Of a stretch of DNA of 49,847 nt, positions 1 through 10,174 are shown one piece after another. The notes under the pieces were generated by a model. That model made no database searches. It was not told the DNA's origin and worked only from the letters and a program-made list of their open reading frames with translations. The stretch lies in the NCBI GenBank assembly GCA_020426505.1, contig JAGQPX010000015.1, positions 1 to 49,847 of the forward strand, given 5' to 3'. Position numbers and translations under genes: made by a program. Every line of letters begins with the position of its first letter. Within the stretch, counting starts at the first letter, position 1. The DNA comes from Planctomycetaceae bacterium (lineage in GTDB: Bacteria; Planctomycetota; Planctomycetia; Planctomycetales; Planctomycetaceae).

Positions 1-1064
1 GAGGCGGAGGTGACTTCGCCGTACTCGCCTGCGTCGCCACGGCCGGGCATCCAGGCTTCGAGGTCGAACTTGCGGTAGGCCGGTCCGCCGAGATCGCCGG
101 TGGGTGTGTCGATGACGCGGTAGGGGATGCCGAGGCCCTGGAAGATCTCCTCCTCGATGCTCACGATCTCCTCATGCATCGCATCGGAGGCGTTTGTGTC
201 GGGAGCGGTGAAGGCGAACATCTCGACCTTGGTGAACTGATGCACGCGGTAGATGCCGCGTGTCGCCTTGCCGTGGGCACCGGCTTCGGTACGGAAGCAG
301 TGTGACAGCCCCGCGAACTTGAGCGGCAGCGACTCGATATCGACAATCTCGTCCTTCATCGATCCGCCCAGCGTGATCTCAGCGGTCGCGACGAGTGAGA
401 GGTCGCTGTTCTCGATCGAATAGATCTGTGCTTCCGGTCCGCGCGGATTGAAGCCGATGCCTTCCAACACCTCGTCTCGTGCCAGGTCGGGCGTCGTGAA
501 CAGCGTGAAGCCTTTGCTCTGCACCTTCTGGATGGCGTACTGAATCAACGCCAACTCCAGCAGGACGGCCTCGTTCTTGAGGTAGTAAAACCCATGCCCT
601 GCGACCTTCGACCCCGCTTCGAGATCAAGCAGATCAAGCGACTGCATGAGTTCGACATGATCCTTCGGCTGGAAGTCAAACGCCGGTTTCTCGCCGACCT
701 CGCGGAGCGTGCTGAAATCCTTCTCCGCCCCGATCGGGGCATCCGGGTGCGTGAGGTTGGGCACGCGAGACTGCTGCTCTTTGAGGTCTGCTTCGACCTG
801 CTTGAGGGCCGCTTCGTTCTCCGCAACCTGCCCCTTGAGTTCCTTGCCTCGTTCGATGAGTGCCGGACGCTCATCGTTCGACGCTTTCGGAATCTTCCCA
901 GCGGTTTCCTTCGCCTCGTGACGCAACTTGTCACCCGCAGAGATCAATTCACTCCGCCGATCCCGCAGCTTGACGATGGCCGCGATGTCGCATTCGACAC
1001 CGCGGTCCTTACAGTTGGCCTCAACGGCGTCGGCATAGTCACAGATGTATTGCAGGTCGAGCAT
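1..1064 (-). CDS. serS: Seryl-tRNA synthetase, 5' part (C-terminus outside window)
   Basis: Charges tRNA-Ser with serine in the cytoplasm. The frame is open from an ATG at 1062-1064 to the window edge, giving about 354 residues of a family usually near 425. It starts MLDLQYI, as SerRS proteins do. An N-terminal helical-hairpin (tRNA-binding arm) region rich in Lys/Glu follows, then the class II catalytic core with a motif 2 reading FRTEAGAHGKATRG. Motif 3 would lie beyond position 1. There is no clear Shine-Dalgarno. The M20 peptidase gene lies upstream on the same strand with a perfect palindrome between them. Several overlapping open frames on both strands here are shadows of this gene. Confidence 0.95.
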   Translation of the reverse strand, partial: MLDLQYICDYADAVEANCKDRGVECDIAAIVKLRDRRSELISAGDKLRHEAKETAGKIPKASNDERPALIERGKELKGQVAENEAALKQVEADLKEQQSRVPNLTHPDAPIGAEKDFSTLREVGEKPAFDFQPKDHVELMQSLDLLDLEAGSKVAGHGFYYLKNEAVLLELALIQYAIQKVQSKGFTLFTTPDLARDEVLEGIGFNPRGPEAQIYSIENSDLSLVATAEITLGGSMKDEIVDIESLPLKFAGLSHCFRTEAGAHGKATRGIYRVHQFTKVEMFAFTAPDTNASDAMHEEIVSIEEEIFQGLGIPYRVIDTPTGDLGGPAYRKFDLEAWMPGRGDAGEYGEVTSA

Positions 1065-1090
1065 GAGCGGGTGATGAGGTGTTGGTGTCA

Positions 1091-1131
1091 CATCGTTTAG
1101 CCGCACATTTGAAATGTGCGGCTAAACGATG
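1091..1131. repeat. Perfect 20-bp inverted repeat, 1-nt centre
   Basis: The arms 1091-1110 and 1112-1131 are exact reverse complements around a single G at 1111. The arm reads catcgtttagccgcacattt. It lies 5 bp beyond the stop of the M20 peptidase and 27 bp upstream of serS, both on the minus strand. It could act as a strong transcription terminator or be a REP-like element. There is no T-tract, so factor-independent termination is not assured. The arm carries a gcggctaa word that recurs in other intergenic inverted repeats of this window. Confidence 0.85.
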
Positions 1132-1135
1132 ACGG

Positions 1136-2515
1136 TCACGATCCGAGTGCGGCCCACAACTGGGCGCTGGCGAGGGTGCCGTGATGGAAGTCTTCGAGGT
1201 GGAAATGTTCGTTGGGGCCGTGGAGGTTGTCGGTGTTGCGGCCCCAGCCGAGGAGTAGTGTATCGACTCCGAGAATCTGCTTGAAGGAGCCGACGACCGG
1301 GATGCTGCCCCCCTCGCGGATCATCACGGGGGCCTGTCCGAAGCCGGTTTCGAGTGCCAGCCGGGCGGCTGCCATGTAGGGGCTGGAGGTGTCGCAAAGC
1401 ACAGCGGGGGCTCCGTGGAAGTCGGTGAATTTCAATCGGATGCCGGGAGGACACTGGTCACGCAGGAATTGTTCGAGAGCCTGCGTGAGTTTGTGCGGGT
1501 CCTGACCCGGGACGAGTCGACAGGTGATCTTGGCGGTCGCCTTGGCAGGGACGATTGTCTTGGGGCCTTCGCCCTGATAGCCGCCGTAGAGGCCATTGAT
1601 GTCGCAGGTCGGGCGTGCCCAGCGGCGTTCGAGGGTTGTGTACCCGGCTTCTCCGGCGACGGCGTCGATGCCGAGTGACTGGCAGAACTTCTGCTCGTTA
1701 AAGGGCAAGGCAGCAAAGGCCTCACGTTCTTCGTTGGTCAGCGGGATGACGTCGTCGTAGAATCCGGGGACTTGGATGCGACCGTTATCGTCGATCAGCG
1801 TGCCGAGCATCTTGGCGAGGGCATTGACCGGATTCGTGACGGCTCCGCCGAAGACACCGCTGTGCAGGTCCTGTTTGGGGCCGTGGAGTGTGACCTCGAC
1901 GGCGAGAATGCCTCGCAGTCCATAGGTGATGGCCGGGATGCCGTCGCCGTACTGAGCCGTGTCGCTGATGACGGCGATGTCGCAAGCGAGGCGGTCTTTT
2001 TGCGTTTCGAGGAACGTTTCGAGGTTGTTCGATCCGACCTCTTCCTCGCCCTCGATGACGAATTTGACGTTGATCGGCAGTTCGCCGGTCGCCTTGAGCC
2101 ATGCTGCGACCGATTTGATGTGCGTGAATAACTGCCCCTTGTCGTCCGTCGCGCCGCGGGCATAAAGGCAGCCGTCACGGATCGTCGGCTCGAACGGAGG
2201 TGTGGTCCATTCGTCGAGGGGGTCGGGAGGCTGGACGTCATAATGACCGTAGACGAGGGCGGTCGGGGCTCCCTCGGCCTTCAACCATTCTGCATAAATT
2301 ACGGGGAGGCCATCGGTTTCGACGGTTTCCGTGGCAAATCCGCAGGCGGTCAGCTGATCGTGGACCCACTGAGCAGCCGTGCGACAGTCGTTGTGGTGAC
2401 TGGAAACAGCGCTGACGCTCGGAATGCGGAGGAACTCCTGCAGTTCGGTGACGCGCGTCTCGCTTGTGTCGTCGAGATGTTGCAGAACGGCTTGGATGGG
2501 AAGTGCGTTGGGCAT
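1136..2515 (-). CDS. M20 family metallopeptidase (dipeptidase-like)
   Basis: A 459-aa zinc-dependent amidohydrolase of the M20 (ArgE/DapE/CPG2/CNDP) clan, probably cleaving dipeptides or acylated amino acids in the cytoplasm; no signal peptide is visible. Metal-binding GHYDVQPP is at residues 90-97 (H91, D93), the bridging Asp is in GATDDKG near 124, and the catalytic/metal Glu cluster EGEEEVGS is at 155-162. A lid/dimerisation insert separates the halves of the catalytic domain, as usual, and the length fits the carnosinase-like branch. The start is supported by an AAGGAC ribosome site 5 nt upstream. It is divergent from the nqr operon. Substrate cannot be told from sequence. Confidence 0.9.
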   Translation of the reverse strand: MPNALPIQAVLQHLDDTSETRVTELQEFLRIPSVSAVSSHHNDCRTAAQWVHDQLTACGFATETVETDGLPVIYAEWLKAEGAPTALVYGHYDVQPPDPLDEWTTPPFEPTIRDGCLYARGATDDKGQLFTHIKSVAAWLKATGELPINVKFVIEGEEEVGSNNLETFLETQKDRLACDIAVISDTAQYGDGIPAITYGLRGILAVEVTLHGPKQDLHSGVFGGAVTNPVNALAKMLGTLIDDNGRIQVPGFYDDVIPLTNEEREAFAALPFNEQKFCQSLGIDAVAGEAGYTTLERRWARPTCDINGLYGGYQGEGPKTIVPAKATAKITCRLVPGQDPHKLTQALEQFLRDQCPPGIRLKFTDFHGAPAVLCDTSSPYMAAARLALETGFGQAPVMIREGGSIPVVGSFKQILGVDTLLLGWGRNTDNLHGPNEHFHLEDFHHGTLASAQLWAALGS

Positions 2516-2668
2516 GAGATGTCCTTTTCTGACCGAGTCGTTGCCTTAGGCTATCGGATATTCGTCCCAACGGCGACAGTTGACTCTTGGGAACTCGTAG
2601 CGCTGGGTTGATGGTTGGCTGGAGGATTCTCAAGTCTTGGAATGGTCATTTTCTGTCGCGATGCCCGC

Positions 2669-2697
2669 TTGTCACATGACGTTCGGATCACTAAAAC
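2669..2697 (+). promoter_or_regulatory. Possible sigma-70-type promoter for the nqr operon
   Basis: TTGTCA (2669-2674) matches 5 of 6 bases of a -35 box. It is followed after exactly 17 nt by TAAAAC (2692-2697), 4 of 6 of a -10 box. It lies about 110 bp upstream of the proposed nqrA start in the divergent region between the peptidase and nqrA. Predicted by eye only; planctomycete promoters are poorly characterised. Confidence 0.35.
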
Positions 2698-2808
2698 CTG
2701 AGTCGCGCCACCATTGTGCACAGAGTTCGCGGTCCGTCACCCGCGAGCGACGTCATCAGCACGTCGCTTCCTGCCATTTACGTTGATTGCCGACCATTCG
2801 CGTCCGTC

Positions 2809-4161
2809 GTGCCTCAGATCACCATCAAACGTGGGTTAGACCTGCCGATCTCCGGAAGCCCGGAGCAGCGAATCGATCCGTCACCTGCGGTCAAGCGTGT
2901 GGCCCTCGTTGCAGCTGACTACATCGGCATGAAGCCTACGATGGCCGTCAGCGAGGGGGATTCTGTCAAGCTGGGGCAGGTGCTGTTCTCGGACAAGAAG
3001 ACGGAAGGGGTGCATTACACGTCCCCCGGCTGTGGCAAAGTCGTTGAGGTCAACCGGGGTGCCAAACGGGCGTTTCAGTCGGTTGTGATTGAGCTGGGTG
3101 GCGACGCCGAGGAGTCGTTCGCCAGTTACTCGACCGACCAGCTCTCAACCCTGACGCGCGATCAGGTGGTCGAGAATCTCACGAAGTCCGGACTGTGGAC
3201 GGCCCTGCGTCGACGCCCCTTCAGCAAGATCCCCTCGCCGACAGCGAAGCCGCATGCTCTTTTTGTGCAGGCGATTGACACGAATCCGCTCGCTCCGAGT
3301 CCAAAGGTGGTGATCGGGGAGAAGGTGCCGTACTTTGAGCATGGATTGCATGTGCTGAGGCACCTCACCGATGGGGCTGTCTACCTCTGCACGGCTCCCG
3401 GTGCTGATATCCCCGGCAAGACGTTCAACTTCATCAATCACTACGAATTTGACGGACCGCATCCAGCAGGCCTGCCTGGCACGCACATTCACTTCATCGA
3501 CCCGGTGAGTGATCGCCGCAGCGTGTGGTACATCGGCTATCAGGATGTGATGGCAATCGGCGAACTGTTCGTGACCGGCAAGTTGCCTGTTGATCGGGTC
3601 ATTTCGCTCGCCGGTCCGCAGGTGAAGGAGCCGCGCCTCATCCGCACGCGACTGGGTGCCAGCATCAGTGACCTGACCGCAGGACAACTCAAGGAGGGAG
3701 AGAATCGTCTCATCTCGGGGTCGGTGCTGTCCGGTCGCATGGCGGTCGGGCCTGGCGACTATCTCGGACGATATGACAATCAGGTGTCCGTCATCCGCGA
3801 GGGGAGAGACCGCGAATTTCTCGGCTGGCAGAAGCCGGGCTTCGACAAGTTCTCGGTGAAGCCCGTGTTCGCTTCGGGTTTTGCAGCCGATGCGCGTCGA
3901 TTTGACTTCACGACTAACACCAACGGCAGTCATCGAGCGATGGTGCCGATCGGCATGTACGAGCAGGTGATGCCTCTCGATATTCTGCCGACGTTCCTGT
4001 TGCGAGCCCTGCTCTCCGGCGACACGGATCAGGCACAGGCCCTCGGTGCATTGGAACTCGACGAAGACGATATCGCCCTTTGCACCTTTGTCGACCCCGG
4101 CAAGGCGGACTACGGCCCCATGTTACGTGAAATATTGGAAACGATTGAGAAAGAAGGATAA
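2809..4161 (+). CDS. nqrA: Na+-translocating NADH:quinone reductase subunit A
   Basis: Peripheral cytoplasmic subunit of the six-subunit Na+-NQR, implicated in ubiquinone binding. The open frame extends upstream to 2716, but family members begin directly with the segment read here as [14 protein letters not shown] therefore choose the in-frame GTG at 2809, which gives 450 aa, the usual length; the extra 31 residues upstream have low-complexity character and no domain. A biotinyl/barrel-sandwich-like N-terminal part contains [15 protein letters not shown] and [11 protein letters not shown]. First gene of nqrABCDEF; 73 bp to nqrB. There is no convincing Shine-Dalgarno before the GTG. Confidence 0.93.
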   Translation: MPQITIKRGLDLPISGSPEQRIDPSPAVKRVALVAADYIGMKPTMAVSEGDSVKLGQVLFSDKKTEGVHYTSPGCGKVVEVNRGAKRAFQSVVIELGGDAEESFASYSTDQLSTLTRDQVVENLTKSGLWTALRRRPFSKIPSPTAKPHALFVQAIDTNPLAPSPKVVIGEKVPYFEHGLHVLRHLTDGAVYLCTAPGADIPGKTFNFINHYEFDGPHPAGLPGTHIHFIDPVSDRRSVWYIGYQDVMAIGELFVTGKLPVDRVISLAGPQVKEPRLIRTRLGASISDLTAGQLKEGENRLISGSVLSGRMAVGPGDYLGRYDNQVSVIREGRDREFLGWQKPGFDKFSVKPVFASGFAADARRFDFTTNTNGSHRAMVPIGMYEQVMPLDILPTFLLRALLSGDTDQAQALGALELDEDDIALCTFVDPGKADYGPMLREILETIEKEG

Positions 4162-4234
4162 GAGTGCCCCGTGAGTTGTGAGTAGTCCGTTCCTTTGAGA
4201 CTATTCGCTACTCCCAATTCGCGACTCCCTGCCC

Positions 4235-5509
4235 ATGAAGCCACTTCGGACATTTCTCGACTCGCTCGAGCCGACCTTCAAAGAGGGGAAGCTGAAACCG
4301 CTTTACCCGTTGTTTGAGGCTGCGGATACGTTTCTGTATACGCCGGCTCACATCACGCCGGGTCCATCGCATGTGCGAGATGCGATGGACCTCAAGCGAA
4401 TGATGATCACGGTCGTCGCTGCGCTCGGTCCTTGCATCCTGATGGCGATGTACAACACGGGTTTGCAGGCGAACCTCGCGTTACAGCAATTGTCCGAAGC
4501 GGGAACACAGGTTTCGACCCTCGGTTGGCGCGAAGATCTGCTCTCTTGGCTTGGGGTGGGATACGACCCGGGTTCATTCCTCGGCAACATCCTGCATGGT
4601 GCTCTGTACTTCATTCCTGTCTATCTGGTGACCCAGATTGCCGGCGGTACGTGCGAATTGATCTTTGCCTCGGTTCGCAAGCACGAGATCAACGAAGGTT
4701 TCCTCGTGACGGGCATGCTCTTCCCGTTGACGCTTCCGCCGACAATCCCGCTTTGGCAGGTCGCTGTCGGAATCATCTTTGGAGTGGTGCTCGGCAAGGA
4801 AGTGTTTGGTGGGGTCGGCAAGAACTTCCTTAACCCGGCTTTGACCGCACGAGCGTTCCTGTACTTCGCCTATCCCGGTGATATGTCGGGTGACACGATC
4901 TGGGTCGCTGTCGACGGATTCACGGCTGCGACACCACTCGGCGCCATGGCGACCGCCCCGATTGCACTGGCAGAGGGGGCAGCACAGGTGCCGCTCGCCG
5001 TCAACATGCAAGCGGTGACGGACGGATTGCACATGACGTGGACTCAGGCATTTCTGGGAACCATTCCCGGATCGATGGGGGAGACGTCCGCTCTCTGTTG
5101 CATTATCGGTGCTCTGATTCTCGTGGCCACGGGCGTTGGGTCATGGCGGATTATGGTGTCGGTGCTTCTCGGCGGATTCTTCTCAGCACTGTTCTTCTGG
5201 ATGCTGCGAGATCATAGCGACAACCCCATGTTTCACATGAGCCCCTGGTGGCATCTGGTTGTCGGCGGATTCGCCTTCGGGCTGGTCTTTATGGCGACAG
5301 ACCCCGTTTCCGCAGCCATGACGAACACCGGCAAATGGATCTATGGGGCGTTGATCGGCGTCGTGACGATGATGGTCCGCGTGATCAACCCGGGCTATGC
5401 AGAAGGCATCATGCTGGCAATTCTGTTTGGTAATGTCTTCGCGCCACTCATCGACTATTTCGTGGTGCAGGCGAATATCAAGAGGAGACTCAAACGCAGT
5501 GTCGGCTGA
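4235..5509 (+). CDS. nqrB: Na+-translocating NADH:quinone reductase subunit B
   Basis: A 424-aa polytopic inner-membrane subunit that carries covalent FMN and riboflavin and forms part of the Na+ path. Around ten hydrophobic segments are visible. The flavinylation motif appears as [10 protein letters not shown], with the acceptor Thr at residue 233, matching the S/T-x-A-T motif of the family. A long N-terminal cytoplasmic segment precedes TM1 (about 55-75). The last 11 bp overlap the proposed start of nqrC, which suggests translational coupling. The preceding 73-bp gap is degenerate repeat sequence without a Shine-Dalgarno. Confidence 0.96.
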   Translation: MKPLRTFLDSLEPTFKEGKLKPLYPLFEAADTFLYTPAHITPGPSHVRDAMDLKRMMITVVAALGPCILMAMYNTGLQANLALQQLSEAGTQVSTLGWREDLLSWLGVGYDPGSFLGNILHGALYFIPVYLVTQIAGGTCELIFASVRKHEINEGFLVTGMLFPLTLPPTIPLWQVAVGIIFGVVLGKEVFGGVGKNFLNPALTARAFLYFAYPGDMSGDTIWVAVDGFTAATPLGAMATAPIALAEGAAQVPLAVNMQAVTDGLHMTWTQAFLGTIPGSMGETSALCCIIGALILVATGVGSWRIMVSVLLGGFFSALFFWMLRDHSDNPMFHMSPWWHLVVGGFAFGLVFMATDPVSAAMTNTGKWIYGALIGVVTMMVRVINPGYAEGIMLAILFGNVFAPLIDYFVVQANIKRRLKRSVG

Positions 5510-6422
5510 GAACGAGACCATCGACACTCCCGCGGAGTCATCCGGCGGGAAGGGATTTCAACCCAATACGGTGAGCGGGACGCTCATCGTCGCGGTCGGT
5601 CTGTGTCTGATCTGCTCACTGCTAGTCTCTGGTGGAGCGGTGTTGTTACGGCCGAGCATCCAGGCGAACAAACGGCTCAAGATGCAACGGAACGTGCTCA
5701 TTGCAGCTGGCAAGTTCGACGAAGCGACGAACTCCGATGCGGATATTCCCGGACTGTTCGAGAGTGTGCAGGCCGTACTCGTCAATCTTCCCGGCAGAAC
5801 CGGCATGGGCGAACTCGAAGTCGACGATGCGAATGCCGGTCAGCTGAACAGTGACCTCGATGTGGACACGTACGATCCACGCAAGGCAGCAAAGAATCCT
5901 GAGCAGAGCGTCGCAATTCCTGCTGACCTCGACGAGGCTGGGATCCGGCGCAGGGAGCAGGTGGCCACAGCATACATCGTCAAGGGAGAGAATGGCGCGG
6001 TCTCACAAATCGTGCTGCCGGTGTATGGCAAGGGTCTCTGGTCAACGCTTTACGGGTTCCTCGCCCTCAAGGCAGACAATCCGAATGACATGCCGGTCAC
6101 CGGAATCACGTTCTACGAACATGGTGAGACTCCGGGACTCGGTGGCGAAGTCGATAATCCCAAGTGGAAGGCCCAATGGCCCGGCAAGGAGATTCTGGCC
6201 GACGGAGGAAAGCCGATTCTTGATGTCACCAAGCCCGGTCAGGCATCCGAAACGAACGAGGTCGACGGCATGTCCGGAGCGACCATTACATCGAACGGCG
6301 TGGAAGGGCTCGTCAACTATTGGCTCGGGCCGGACGGATTCGGACCGTTCCTTGAGAGATACAGGGATGGACAAGTGAACTTCACCGCAGAGTCGCAGGG
6401 TCGCGTGGAAAGCGCGGAGTAA
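5499..6422 (+). CDS. nqrC: Na+-translocating NADH:quinone reductase subunit C
   Basis: Membrane-anchored, outward-facing FMN subunit. I choose GTG 5499 because an AGGAG lies at 5483-5487 and the product then begins [10 protein letters not shown], with one TM helix at about 25-48. The longer frame back to 5397 lies inside nqrB and is unlikely. The flavin is attached at Thr262 in [12 protein letters not shown], the family's SGAT motif. The product has 307 aa, longer than the roughly 250-260 of proteobacterial NqrC; the excess sits in the cytoplasmic N-terminus and an acidic stretch at about 75-145. It overlaps nqrB by 11 bp. Confidence 0.94.
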   Translation: MSAENETIDTPAESSGGKGFQPNTVSGTLIVAVGLCLICSLLVSGGAVLLRPSIQANKRLKMQRNVLIAAGKFDEATNSDADIPGLFESVQAVLVNLPGRTGMGELEVDDANAGQLNSDLDVDTYDPRKAAKNPEQSVAIPADLDEAGIRRREQVATAYIVKGENGAVSQIVLPVYGKGLWSTLYGFLALKADNPNDMPVTGITFYEHGETPGLGGEVDNPKWKAQWPGKEILADGGKPILDVTKPGQASETNEVDGMSGATITSNGVEGLVNYWLGPDGFGPFLERYRDGQVNFTAESQGRVESAE

Positions 6423-6499
6423 GCAGTTTTTGGTCATCATCGTGACGGCGGACGGCGATGACTGAGAACTGATGGCTAGCAACTGAAAACTCAACGATC

Positions 6500-7126
6500 A
6501 TGGCCGAGCCGAAAACAAAAGACGTTCTGTTCGATCCGGTGTTCAAGAACAACCCGATCGCGCTTCAGGTGCTCGGCATTTGCTCGGCATTGGCTGTGAC
6601 GACGCGGCTGGACAAAGCGATCGTGATGTCGCTCGCTGTTACGCTGGTGGTGGCGTTCTCCAATGCGGCGATCGCGGTCCTGCGGCACTATATCCCGACG
6701 AGCATTCGCATCATCGTGCAGATGACGATCATTTCTTCCTTGGTGATCATCGTCGACCTGTTGCTCCAGGCCTTCATCCCCAAGATTGCCGACGAACTGT
6801 CAGTGTTCGTGGGACTCATCATCACCAACTGCATTGTGATGGGTCGCGCGGAAGGCTTTGCGATGAAGAACTCGCCAGTCGTCAGCTTTATCGACGGGAT
6901 TGGGAACGGGCTGGGTTACTCGGTGATCCTGCTGGTTGTGGGCTTCTTCCGCGAACTGCTCGGCTCGGGCACGTTGTTGGGGCATACTGTTCTGCCGCTC
7001 GCAAGTGACGGCGGCTGGTACGTCCGCAACGGATTGATGCTGACTCCTCCCAGTGCGTTTTTCATCATCGGAATATTCATCTGGATTCTCCGGACGTTAA
7101 AGCCGGAGCAAGTGGAGACGGAGTAA
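6500..7126 (+). CDS. nqrD: Na+-translocating NADH:quinone reductase subunit D
   Basis: A 208-aa integral membrane subunit with six TM helices, in the RnfE/NqrD family. With NqrE it forms the central membrane pair that holds an intramembrane iron-sulfur centre. The two half-repeat cysteines are visible: C28 in LGICSAL and C111 in [11 protein letters not shown]. The length is typical. No Shine-Dalgarno is present; the 25 nt before ATG are the AACTGAAAACT-type repeat. It follows nqrC by 77 bp. Confidence 0.96.
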   Translation: MAEPKTKDVLFDPVFKNNPIALQVLGICSALAVTTRLDKAIVMSLAVTLVVAFSNAAIAVLRHYIPTSIRIIVQMTIISSLVIIVDLLLQAFIPKIADELSVFVGLIITNCIVMGRAEGFAMKNSPVVSFIDGIGNGLGYSVILLVVGFFRELLGSGTLLGHTVLPLASDGGWYVRNGLMLTPPSAFFIIGIFIWILRTLKPEQVETE

Positions 7127-7212
7127 TGCGTTTTCAGTTGTCAGTCTTCAGCCAACAGGAAGGCGGCTGAAAGGGACAACTGAACATTGAGAACTGAATA
7201 CTGACAACTCAC
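7127..7212. repeat. Degenerate ACTGA/AACTGAAAAC repeats in the nqrD-nqrE gap
   Basis: The gap is bounded by agttgtcagt (7136-7145) and its exact reverse complement actgacaact (7200-7209), with more aactga words between. The 15-mer 7131-7145, reverse complemented, recurs exactly at 7899-7913 before nqrF. Similar words precede nqrD (6461-6472, 6481-6491). They occupy the place where ribosome sites would be expected. Confidence 0.7.
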
Positions 7213-7833
7213 ATGCTTGAACATCACCTCTCCCTGCTGTTTGACTCCGTCTTCTCGGGGAATCTTGCGCTCTCCCTCTTTCTGGGAATGTGCACGTTTC
7301 TCGCGGTCTCGAAGAACGTCAAGACCGCGCTCGGGCTGGGGATCGCGGTCATTGTGATTCAGACGATCACCGTGCCAGTGAACTGTGTGATCTATCAGTA
7401 TCTGCTGAAAGAAAATGCTCTCAACTGGACGGGCGTCGCCAGTCTGCAGGGGACCGACCTGCGGTTCCTCGGTCTGATCAGCTACATCGGCACGATTGCT
7501 GCGATGGTGCAGATTCTGGAGATGGCGTTGGATCGGTTCTATCCACCACTGTACAACGCGCTCGGCATCTTCCTGCCGTTGATCACCGTGAACTGTGCAA
7601 TTCTCGGCGGCACGCTCTTCATGGTCGAACGGGACTACACGCCACTCGAAGCCCTCAACTTCGGCTTTTCGGGCGGACTCGGCTGGGCAATGGCGATCTG
7701 TGCTCTGGCCGGAATTCGGGAAAAGCTGAAGTACAGCGACATCCCCTCGGGTCTGAGAGGGCTCGGCATCACATTCATCACCGTCGGGTTAATGGCACTC
7801 GCGTTCATGGCCTTTCAAGGAATCAAAATCTGA
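7213..7833 (+). CDS. nqrE: Na+-translocating NADH:quinone reductase subunit E
   Basis: A 206-aa six-TM subunit of the RnfA/NqrE family, inverted in topology relative to NqrD. The paired cysteines that ligate the intramembrane iron-sulfur centre are C27 ([12 protein letters not shown]) and C128 ([10 protein letters not shown]). Sequence and length are textbook for the family. It is preceded by an 86-bp gap containing a 10-bp inverted repeat and several ACTGA words, with no Shine-Dalgarno. Confidence 0.96.
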   Translation: MLEHHLSLLFDSVFSGNLALSLFLGMCTFLAVSKNVKTALGLGIAVIVIQTITVPVNCVIYQYLLKENALNWTGVASLQGTDLRFLGLISYIGTIAAMVQILEMALDRFYPPLYNALGIFLPLITVNCAILGGTLFMVERDYTPLEALNFGFSGGLGWAMAICALAGIREKLKYSDIPSGLRGLGITFITVGLMALAFMAFQGIKI

Positions 7834-7884
7834 GTTGTCGGTTCTCCGTCGCCCGGTTTCATTTGACCTGCGACGCCAACGTTC

Positions 7885-7914
7885 ACTGACAGCTGATCAC
7901 TGACAACTGAAAAC
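7885..7914. repeat. ACTGAC/ACTGAAAAC repeats directly upstream of nqrF
   Basis: The run cactgacagctgatcac followed by actgacaactgaaaac ends 6 bp before the nqrF ATG. Part of it (7899-7913) is the exact reverse complement of 7131-7145 in the previous gap. This looks like a short repeat unit copied in both orientations rather than a regulatory site, but either is possible. Confidence 0.65.
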
Positions 7915-7920
7915 GCCCCC

Positions 7921-9141
7921 ATGGAAATCATTCTCGGAGTTGGGTTCTTCACGGCTATTGTGCTATCGCTCGTGGCAGTGATTCTGTTCGCCAAACGGTT
8001 CCTTGTTGCGAGTGGGGCCGTGTCGATCCTCATCAACGATCAGAAACGGCTCAGCGTCCCCGCTGGAGGCAAACTGCTTGGTGCGTTGGCGGACAACGGA
8101 ATCTTCGTCTCCTCTGCGTGCGGCGGCGGCGGCACATGTGCGCAATGCAAAGTCTGGGTCCATGAGGGGGGCGGCGACATTCTGCCGACGGAAAAAACGC
8201 ACATCAACAAAAAGCAGGCCCGCGAAGGGATGCGGCTCTCCTGTCAGGTGGCGGTCAAGCAGGACATGAAGATCGAAGTCCCGCCGGAGGTCTTCGAGAC
8301 GAAGAAGTGGCAATGTACGGTTCGCTCGAACGAAAACGTCGCGACTTTCATCAAGGAGTTGGTGCTCGAGCTTCCCGCTGGCGAAGAGGTCGGTTTCAAG
8401 CCGGGCGGTTTCATTCAGATCGAGGTGCCTCCGCACACGGTCGAATACAAGAACTTCGCGGTCCAGGAGGAATACCACGAGGATTGGGACAAGTACGACA
8501 TCTGGCGATTCAAATCGACCGTGACTGAGCCGGTGTTTCGAGCGTACTCGATGGCGAATTACCCGGGCGAAGAGGGCATCATCATGCTCAACGTCCGCAT
8601 TGCCACGCCTCCGCCTCGTGCTCCAGAGGGGACTCCCCCGGGACAAGTGTCGTCGTTCATTTTCGATCTCAAGCCGGGTGACAAGTGCACGATCTCCGGG
8701 CCGTATGGAGAGTTCTTCATTCGAGAGACCGATGCGGAGATGATCTACATCGGCGGTGGAGCCGGCATGGCGCCGCTGCGGTCACACATCTTCGAGTTGC
8801 TCAAGGAACGTCACTCCGGTCGCAAAATCTCCTACTGGTACGGCGGACGTTCGATGCGGGAATTATTCTATGTCGACGAGTTCCGCGAGTTGGAAGAAAA
8901 GAACCCCAACTTCAAATTCAACATCGCGCTCTCCGAACCGATGCCCGAGGACAACTGGACCGGGTACACAGGCTTCATCCATCAGGTGCTGCTGGAAAAG
9001 TATCTCAAAGATCACCCAGCACCCGAGGACATCGAATACTACATCTGCGGCCCGCCTCTCATGCTACAGGCGGTCCTCAAGATGCTTGACGACCTTGGCG
9101 TCGAGCCAGAGAACATCCTCTTCGACGACTTCGGCGGCTGA
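7921..9141 (+). CDS. nqrF: Na+-translocating NADH:quinone reductase subunit F
   Basis: NADH-oxidising entry subunit of Na+-NQR, 406 aa. Order: one N-terminal TM anchor (about 3-25); a plant-type [2Fe-2S] ferredoxin domain (about 33-125) with C67, C73, C76 and C108; an FAD domain with the [13 protein letters not shown] motif; an NADH domain with [12 protein letters not shown] and a C-terminal [11 protein letters not shown] and aromatic-free GG end. The length is typical. Last gene of the operon, ending 12 bp before the convergent isomerase gene. No terminator is visible in that gap. Confidence 0.97.
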   Translation: MEIILGVGFFTAIVLSLVAVILFAKRFLVASGAVSILINDQKRLSVPAGGKLLGALADNGIFVSSACGGGGTCAQCKVWVHEGGGDILPTEKTHINKKQAREGMRLSCQVAVKQDMKIEVPPEVFETKKWQCTVRSNENVATFIKELVLELPAGEEVGFKPGGFIQIEVPPHTVEYKNFAVQEEYHEDWDKYDIWRFKSTVTEPVFRAYSMANYPGEEGIIMLNVRIATPPPRAPEGTPPGQVSSFIFDLKPGDKCTISGPYGEFFIRETDAEMIYIGGGAGMAPLRSHIFELLKERHSGRKISYWYGGRSMRELFYVDEFRELEEKNPNFKFNIALSEPMPEDNWTGYTGFIHQVLLEKYLKDHPAPEDIEYYICGPPLMLQAVLKMLDDLGVEPENILFDDFGG

Positions 9142-9153
9142 ACGGAGTCGCGA

Positions 9154-10164
9154 TCACGAGATGAGTGCTCGTAGTTCGTCGAGAAGCGGTGGGATCGATT
9201 CGTGCGGGTCGGTCTTCTCTTCGTATTCGAGGACGACATATCCCCGGTATCCGGACGACTTGAGGATATCCACGATTCGTCCGAGGTCGGCCTTCATTCG
9301 CTCTCCTCCCTCCGGGTGAATCGACACCTTGATTTGGGCATTGACCGCGTACGGAGCGATCATCTCCAGTGAGGCATACGGGTCGGCCGTGTGAAAGTTG
9401 CCGCTGTCGAAGTTCACGCCGAACCAGGGTGAGTCGTCGACTCGTTCGACAATCGCGAGCAATTGTTCGGGCGTGGCGGTAATGCCTCCGTGGTTCTCCA
9501 GAGCGAGGACAACACCTCTCTCCGCGGCGTACGCGACCGATTGATTGATGCCTGCAACACAGCGATCAAGTGCGACTGCTTCGGTTTCCCCCTTTGGAAC
9601 CTGACCGGCAAAGATGCGGATGACGGGAGCCCCCATCGTCGCTGCGTAATCAATCCACTGGCGGGTCATCTGTAACTGGATCTCTCGATCTTCCCCGTCA
9701 GGCACGCAGAAATCGTTACCGATTGCGGTACCGGAGATGTCGAGCCCTAGCCGGAATGTTCGCTCCTTGACTTGCATCAGGAATTCGTGGGGAACAACTC
9801 GTTCAGGAGCACTGGGCAAGTTCTTAAACAGTTTTGACGTATACGGAATCTTGTTCAGGTTTGGAATGGAGAGATCCGGCGGACCTGCCGGGAAATAGTA
9901 ACTCGTTAGCTCGCAGCCATCGAGATTCTGTTCAGCACAGAAGTCAATGAAGTCCAGCAGCGTCATTGATCCCGCCTCACCGCGAGGCTGGGGCCAACTC
10001 TGCGTGAGGAGCCGATGAAACGAATACGCCGCCAGCGATAGCTTCATGTGCGAGTCGCCGTTGCGGGTGATTGGCTGTGCGGCCGATGTACTGTTCTCCA
10101 GTACTGAGCCAGTGGCAATTGCTGCTGTCACCTGGGCGAAGCGTCGACGTGTGATCCGTGCCAT
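9154..10164 (-). CDS. Tat-exported sugar phosphate isomerase/epimerase-like TIM barrel
   Basis: A 336-aa protein of the xylose isomerase-like (AP endonuclease 2) superfamily. The N-terminus carries a twin-arginine signal (TRRRFAQ) and a short hydrophobic stretch, so export is likely. The barrel begins near residue 40 (MKLSLAAYSFH). Candidate metal ligands are in ALENHGG, VNFDSGNFH, IKVSIHPEG and VLEYEEK. A GAGGAA ribosome site precedes the ATG and overlaps the stop of the upstream nucleotidyltransferase gene, 10 bp away, so the two are probably cotranscribed. Exported members of this superfamily are common in planctomycetes; the substrate is unknown. Confidence 0.85.
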   Translation of the reverse strand: MARITRRRFAQVTAAIATGSVLENSTSAAQPITRNGDSHMKLSLAAYSFHRLLTQSWPQPRGEAGSMTLLDFIDFCAEQNLDGCELTSYYFPAGPPDLSIPNLNKIPYTSKLFKNLPSAPERVVPHEFLMQVKERTFRLGLDISGTAIGNDFCVPDGEDREIQLQMTRQWIDYAATMGAPVIRIFAGQVPKGETEAVALDRCVAGINQSVAYAAERGVVLALENHGGITATPEQLLAIVERVDDSPWFGVNFDSGNFHTADPYASLEMIAPYAVNAQIKVSIHPEGGERMKADLGRIVDILKSSGYRGYVVLEYEEKTDPHESIPPLLDELRALIS

Positions 10165-10174
10165 TGCTTGTTCC

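Noticed and set aside
594..1100. Plus-strand frame opposite serS
   Set aside because: Shadow of serS; no motif. The true gene is on the minus strand and runs off the left edge.
2716..2808. 31-codon upstream extension of nqrA
   Set aside because: NqrA proteins start at the TIKRGLDLP segment; the extension is unconserved in type and includes the likely leader.
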